From NCBI RefSeq assembly GCF_014646335.1, contig NZ_BMNG01000029.1, forward strand, positions 1 to 64,000: DNA of 64,000 nt, read 5' to 3'. Each line of letters begins with the position of its first letter. The first letter of the stretch is position 1. The position numbers and the translations under genes were made by a program. Below the pieces are notes generated by a model that had not been told where the DNA came from, searched no databases, and was given only the letters and a program-made list of their open reading frames with translations. This DNA comes from Streptomyces lasiicapitis (GTDB lineage: Bacteria > Actinomycetota > Actinomycetes > Streptomycetales > Streptomycetaceae). Shown here in pieces: positions 60,515-64,000 of this stretch.

Positions 60515-61194
60515 CGGGCGTCCACCAGCTTCTTCAGGATCGAGGTGAAGAATCCCAGGCCGTCCGTGCGGCCGGTCCCGATCAGCGGCTCGACCGCGTG
60601 CTCGGGGTGCGGCATGAGGCCGACGACGTTGCCGGCCTCGTTCGTGATGCCCGCGATGTCGCGCAGCGAGCCGTTCGGGTTCACGTCCAGGTAGCGGAAG
60701 GCGACGCGGCCCTCGGCCTCCAGCATGTCGAGGGTGCGCTCGTCGGCGACGTACCGCCCGTCGATGTTCTTCAGCGGGATCGAGATCTCCTGGCCGGTCT
60801 CGTAATCGGCCGTCCAGGCAGTCGAGTTGGTCTCCACGCGCAGCTTCTGGTCACGGCAGATGAAGTGCAGGTGGTTGTTCCGCAGCATCGCGCCGGGCAG
60901 CAGGTGCGTCTCGGTCAGGACCTGGAAGCCGTTGCAGATCCCGAGGACCGGCATTCCGGCCTTCGCCTGCTCGATGACCGACTCCATGACGGGCGAAAAG
61001 CGGGAGATGGCGCCCGCGCGCAGATAGTCGCCGTACGAGAAACCGCCCGGAAGGACCACGGCGTCGACCTGCTTCAGGTCCTTGTCGCGGTGCCACAGCG
61101 GCACGGCCTCGGCACCGGCGACGCGGACGGCGCGCTGGGTGTCGCGGTCGTCGAGCGTTCCCGGAAAAGTGACGACTCCGATTCGAGCAGTCAC
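60511..61194 (-). CDS. purQ: Phosphoribosylformylglycinamidine synthase subunit I (glutaminase)
   Basis: A 227-residue class I glutamine amidotransferase that supplies ammonia to PurL. The motifs are VLPGGFSYGDYLRAGA, the nucleophile GICNGFQVLTE (Cys) and the His/Glu pair in LMPHPEHAVEP. It overlaps purS upstream and purL downstream by 4 bases each, so it is the middle gene of the purSQL operon. Confidence 0.96.
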
Positions 61195-61478
61195 TTCGCC
61201 TCCGCCACGGACGCCGCGGGCTCTTCGGCCCCTTCGACCTTTACGACGAAGTCCTCGATCACGGTGTTGGCGAGGAAGGTTTCCGCCATCTCGTGGATAC
61301 GGGCGAGCGCGGCCTCGTCGACCGGCCCGTCGACCTCGAGTTCGAAGCGCTTTCCCTGACGTACGTCGGAGATGCCCTGGAAACCGAGGCGCGGCAGTGC
61401 ACGCTGCACCGCCTGTCCCTGGGGGTCGAGGATCTCCGGCTTGAGCATGACGTCGACTACGACGCGTGCCACTGGCAC
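61191..61478 (-). CDS. purS: Phosphoribosylformylglycinamidine synthase subunit PurS
   Basis: A 95-residue structural subunit that bridges PurL and PurQ. VVDVMLKPEILDPQGQAVQRALPRLGF is the family signature. The GTG start at 61478 opens the operon purS-purQ-purL. An inverted GTGAC/GTCAC repeat lies about 130 bases upstream. Confidence 0.93.
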   Translation of the reverse strand: MPVARVVVDVMLKPEILDPQGQAVQRALPRLGFQGISDVRQGKRFELEVDGPVDEAALARIHEMAETFLANTVIEDFVVKVEGAEEPAASVAEAK

Positions 61479-61928
61479 TCCCGGTGTGTGGTGCTTGCGT
61501 GTGCTGCTTACGGGGTACGGCTCGGCTGGACGATCAAGTTGCCGAGCAAGTTCCTTCAGACTACCCGTACAAAATTTCTACCCGCGTAGATTCGTAGCAA
61601 CATACGTGACCGCAGTCACTTCACAGGGGTCGGCCCGGCGTCGAACAGGACACGTCCGCGAAAAATCCTGGAAAAGATCACAGTTCGCCATTGCGCCCGC
61701 CACCCCGGCGCACCCACCCTGCTGGAGAAGTGGCCGACCTGCCCGTATTCTCCCGGACACGGCACCGGAACACGCGGTCAGTTTTCGTCGGCTTCACCAT
61801 TCAATGCCAGGCACTGTACAAAGGAATTGGCAATAGCCGATACTTTGTCCCATAACTGCCGGACAGTCGGCATCACCGCACGTCATTGCACGTCAATGCG
61901 GTGGCGTCGCACGAAAGGACCGATATTC
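61479..61928. other. Divergent region between purS and the lsr2-like gene
   Basis: 450 bases, relatively A+T-rich. It holds the GTGAC-CGCA-GTCAC dyad at 61606 and a CATTG-N5-CAATG inverted repeat near 61880-61900. No gene is seen. No PurR-type box of Bacillus was recognised. Confidence 0.5.
61606..61619. promoter_or_regulatory. BldD/Crp-like inverted repeat upstream of purS
   Basis: GTGACCGCAGTCAC. It fits the Streptomyces Crp pattern GTG-N6-G-N-CAC exactly, and on the minus strand AGTGA-N6-TCACG is one base from the BldD consensus. It is about 130 bases before purS and 310 before the lsr2-like gene. Confidence 0.4.
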
Positions 61929-62246
61929 GTGGCGCAGCGTGTCGTGGTCACTCTCTATGACGACATCGACGGCTCAGAAGCGGCGGAAACGGTCGCCTTC
62001 GGTCTTGACGGGAAGTCGTACGAGATCGATCTCAACCAAACCAATGCCGAGAAACTCCGCAAGGTGCTGACCCCGTACCTGGCGGCGGCCCGCAAGCAGT
62101 CGAAGTCGGGCAAGGTCTTCCGGCACACCGCGGTGACCCCGGACCCGGCCGCCGTCCGCGCCTGGGCCCGGTCGAACCAGCTCGACGTCCCGCCCCGCGG
62201 CCGCATCCCGAAGAAGGTGTACGAGGCGTTCGAGGCCGCGAACTGA
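61929..62246 (+). CDS. Lsr2-family nucleoid-associated protein
   Basis: A 105-residue H-NS-like xenogeneic silencer. The N-terminal dimerisation domain (QRVVVTLYDDIDGSEAAETVAFGLDGKSYEIDL) is followed by a linker and a C-terminal DNA-binding domain ending AVRAWARSNQLDVPPRGRIPKKVYEAFE. The RGR minor-groove AT-hook-like motif is clear. Streptomyces carry a main lsr2 and a paralogue (LsrL) near the purine genes; position suggests the paralogue. GTG 61929 has AAAGGA nine bases upstream. Confidence 0.92.
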   Translation: MAQRVVVTLYDDIDGSEAAETVAFGLDGKSYEIDLNQTNAEKLRKVLTPYLAAARKQSKSGKVFRHTAVTPDPAAVRAWARSNQLDVPPRGRIPKKVYEAFEAAN

Positions 62247-62300
62247 TCCGCCCCGCGATCCCGGCACGGCGGTGCCGGCGATCCCCGGACGATCTCTGTA

Positions 62301-62337
62301 CGGGGGTGCTGTGCAGCCGACTTGCGCAGCACCCCCG
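62301..62337 (+). terminator. Terminator of the lsr2-like gene
   Basis: An 11-base perfect stem (CGGGGGTGCTG/CAGCACCCCCG), extended by a few further pairs, is 55 bases after the stop. Confidence 0.75.
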
Positions 62338-62403
62338 CTGGTCAGCTAGAGTCTGGAGCACGCCGAGGGGCGAGGCCGAAAGGTCGAAACCCCGAGGAGT
62401 CGT

Positions 62404-62475
62404 GCGGGTGTAGTTCAGTAGTAGAACATCCCCCTTCCAGGGGGAAGGCGCAGTGTGCAATTCCTGTCACCCGCT
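62404..62475 (+). tRNA. tRNA-Gly (TCC)
   Basis: A cloverleaf with acceptor GCGGGTG/CACCCGC, anticodon loop CTTCCAG (TCC), T arm-like GTGCAATTCC and discriminator T. The T loop is slightly unusual (TGCAATT in place of TTCAAAT), as seen in some Gly-TCC genes. Confidence 0.88.
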
Positions 62476-62554
62476 CCGCACCGCTCACCGACCACCCATT
62501 CGGGTGGGGTAAGCTGGTGCCCGCACCGATCAGTGAGAGCTGGTCGGAGGCAAT

Positions 62555-62630
62555 GCGAACGTAGCTCAGTTGGTAGAGCGCAACCTTGCCAAGGTTGAGG
62601 TCGCGAGTTCGAACCTCGTCGTTCGCTCCA
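62555..62630 (+). tRNA. tRNA-Gly (GCC)
   Basis: A cloverleaf with acceptor GCGAACG/CGTTCGC, anticodon loop TTGCCAA (GCC) and T arm GTTCGAAC. The terminal CCA is encoded (62628-62630), unlike most tRNA genes in the window. Confidence 0.93.
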
Positions 62631-62634
62631 CATA

Positions 62635-62667
62635 CGAAGGCCCGGTGTCCCAGACACCGGGCCTTCG
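62635..62667 (+). terminator. Terminator of tRNA-Gly (GCC)
   Basis: A 15-base perfect stem (CGAAGGCCCGGTGTC and complement) with loop CCA lies just after the tRNA. Confidence 0.85.
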
Positions 62668-62786
62668 TCGTGTTTCCGGTGGCCCCGTTGTGTGCCCCGC
62701 CCCGCTCCCGTGGATCTGACATTTGTCATGCGGGTCGATGACAACGCGCACTGCCCGTGGCCGATCCAGCGGGCGAGCCTTGGAAC

Positions 62787-63782
62787 ATGACTGAGCAAGT
62801 GATCGACGTGACCGGCCTGCGGCGCAGCTACGCGGGCGGTTTCGAGGCGGTCAGAGGGATCTCCTTCACCGTGGGCCGCGGCGAACTGTTCGCGCTCCTC
62901 GGCACCAACGGCGCCGGCAAGACGTCCACCCTCGAGCTCCTCGAAGGCCTCGCCGAACCGGCCGGGGGCGCGGTGCGGGTGCTCGGGCACGACCCGTACC
63001 AGGAGCGGGAGGCAGTGCGGCCCCGGATCGGGGTGATGCTCCAGGAAGGCGGCTTCCCCTCCGAACTGACCGTCACCGAGACCGCGCGGATGTGGGCCGG
63101 GTGCACCAGCGGGGCGCGACCCGTCGGCGAGGCCCTCGAAGCCGTCGGGCTCGCCGGGCGCGGCAGCGTACGCGTGAAGCAGCTCTCCGGCGGTGAGAAG
63201 CGGCGCCTCGACCTCGCGATGGCGCTCATCGGCGACCCCGAAGTGCTGTTCCTGGACGAGCCGACGACCGGGCTCGACGCCGAAGGGCGCCGCGAGACCT
63301 GGAACTTGGTGCGCGCGCTGCGCGAGCGGGGCACCACGGTGCTGCTCACCACCCACTACCTCGAAGAGGCCGAGCAGCTCGCCGACCGCCTCGCGATCCT
63401 GCACGAAGGACGCATCGCCGCCACCGGCACCGTCGCCGACGTCGTCGCGTCCCAGCCCTCCCACATCTCCTTCGAACTGCCCGAGGGCTACCTGCCCGGC
63501 GACCTGCCACCCCTTGCCCAACTCGGCGTGAGCGGCCACGACATGGCGGGCGACCGGATCCTGCTGCGCACCACCGAGCTCCAGCGGGCCGCGACCGGGC
63601 TGCTCGTGTGGGCCGAGCGGGCCGGGGTCGAGCTGCGCGGGCTCGACGTACGGGCCGCGTCGCTGGAGGAGGCGTTCCTGCGGATCGCGCAGGACGCGAC
63701 GCGGGCGGCCGCCGACAGAGTTTCGGACGGCTCGGGCGCCGGGGACGGCTCCCACTCGACGGACAAGGAGACGGTGGCATGA
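62787..63782 (+). CDS. ABC transporter ATP-binding protein
   Basis: A 331-residue ATPase of the DrrA/ABC-2 exporter type. Walker A is LLGTNGAGKTSTLELLEG, the signature LSGGEKRRLDLAMAL, Walker B VLFLDEPTTGLD and the switch His in LTTHYLEEAEQL. A C-terminal domain of about 100 residues is typical of the drug-resistance subgroup. Its stop overlaps the permease start (63779-63782). The substrate is unknown. ATG 62787 (MTEQVIDV) is preferred to the GTG at 62757. Confidence 0.9.
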   Translation: MTEQVIDVTGLRRSYAGGFEAVRGISFTVGRGELFALLGTNGAGKTSTLELLEGLAEPAGGAVRVLGHDPYQEREAVRPRIGVMLQEGGFPSELTVTETARMWAGCTSGARPVGEALEAVGLAGRGSVRVKQLSGGEKRRLDLAMALIGDPEVLFLDEPTTGLDAEGRRETWNLVRALRERGTTVLLTTHYLEEAEQLADRLAILHEGRIAATGTVADVVASQPSHISFELPEGYLPGDLPPLAQLGVSGHDMAGDRILLRTTELQRAATGLLVWAERAGVELRGLDVRAASLEEAFLRIAQDATRAAADRVSDGSGAGDGSHSTDKETVA

Positions 63783-64000
63783 GCTCGACGACCACGGCGG
63801 CGAAGGGCGTAGCCGCCCGGTCCGCCGCCCGGACCACCCCCGCCGGACGTCTGCGAGCGATGGCGCGGGCCGAGCTGACGCTGCTCGGGCGCAGCAAGGG
63901 CGTGCTGTTCACGGCCATGTTCGTGCCGCTCATGATGCCGTTCAGCGCGCGCCAGGCCGCCACGGGGATGGACCTGGACGGCACCGGACTTTCGATCGGC
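63779..64000 (+). CDS. ABC-2 type permease, N-terminal part (cut by window end)
   Basis: 74 codons are visible: a Ser/Thr/Ala-rich cytoplasmic tail, then MARAELTLLGRSKGVLFTAMFV, the usual start of the first membrane helix of ABC-2 permeases. It is coupled to the ATPase by a 4-base ATGA overlap and continues past 64000. Confidence 0.8.
   Translation, partial: MSSTTTAAKGVAARSAARTTPAGRLRAMARAELTLLGRSKGVLFTAMFVPLMMPFSARQAATGMDLDGTGLSIG

Overview
The window is chromosomal DNA of a Streptomyces species. The evidence is very high GC with strong third-position GC, GTG starts, GTGA/ATGA-type gene overlaps, one leucine TTA codon noticed in about 53 genes, and recognisable Streptomyces genes: bldC, a second lsr2-type gene, an AfsR-type regulator, a subtilisin-inhibitor (SSI) gene, valine dehydrogenase next to bldC, a ydaO (c-di-AMP) riboswitch and a DUF3073 gene. 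The gene order looks like the conserved core of the chromosome, not a mobile island. No insertion sequence, prophage or CRISPR array was seen.

Layout. 1-434: leader and promoter region of an rRNA operon running leftward out of the window. 435-9082: MarR/MFS pair, a PAS-PP2C-ATPase phosphatase, type II NADH dehydrogenase, TetR regulator, and a sigma factor fused to a membrane anchor and an NPCBM domain. 9212-19041: AfsR-like STAND regulator, an asparagine-synthase-like protein with altered active-site residues, a sporulation-associated TPR regulator carrying a TTA codon, and L-2-hydroxyglutarate oxidase. 19213-28539: trmB, PrsW-type protease, aldo/keto reductase, a riboswitch-controlled M23 peptidase, a membrane PP2C phosphatase, and a coupled PLP-enzyme/MFS-exporter pair. 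28691-32860: tRNA-fMet, alginate-lyase-like lipoprotein, SSI, a MEDS-STAS/ATPase regulatory pair, cupin, tRNA-Lys. 33006-42596: SRPBCC-ArsR-SRPBCC operon, DEAD-box helicase, zincin protease, metallophosphoesterase, tRNA-Glu/Asp/Phe cluster, CcdA-thioredoxin operon. 42680-51353: HrpA helicase, second tRNA-Asp, bldC, vdh, DUF3073. 51495-61478: purine genes purM-purF and purL-purQ-purS, separated by META lipoprotein, maleylpyruvate-isomerase-like, TetR and HTH/M23 genes. 61929-64000: lsr2-like gene, two tRNA-Gly, and an ABC-2 exporter cut by the window end.

How the parts fit. The purine genes together cover the PurF step (first), the PurSQL complex (fourth) and PurM (fifth). BldC, the TTA-containing regulator, the c-di-AMP-controlled cell-wall hydrolase, PP2C/STAS/ATPase partner-switch proteins and the lsr2 paralogue form a developmental and envelope theme typical of Streptomyces core DNA. 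The most notable items are the membrane-tethered sigma factor with an extracellular carbohydrate-binding-type module, the TTA codon in the sporulation-associated gene, the c-di-AMP riboswitch, the degenerate asparagine synthetase, and several perfect palindromes in promoter regions (vdh, the HTH/M23 operon, bldC leader). Start codons were chosen by ribosome-binding sites and family alignment from memory; no database search was possible.
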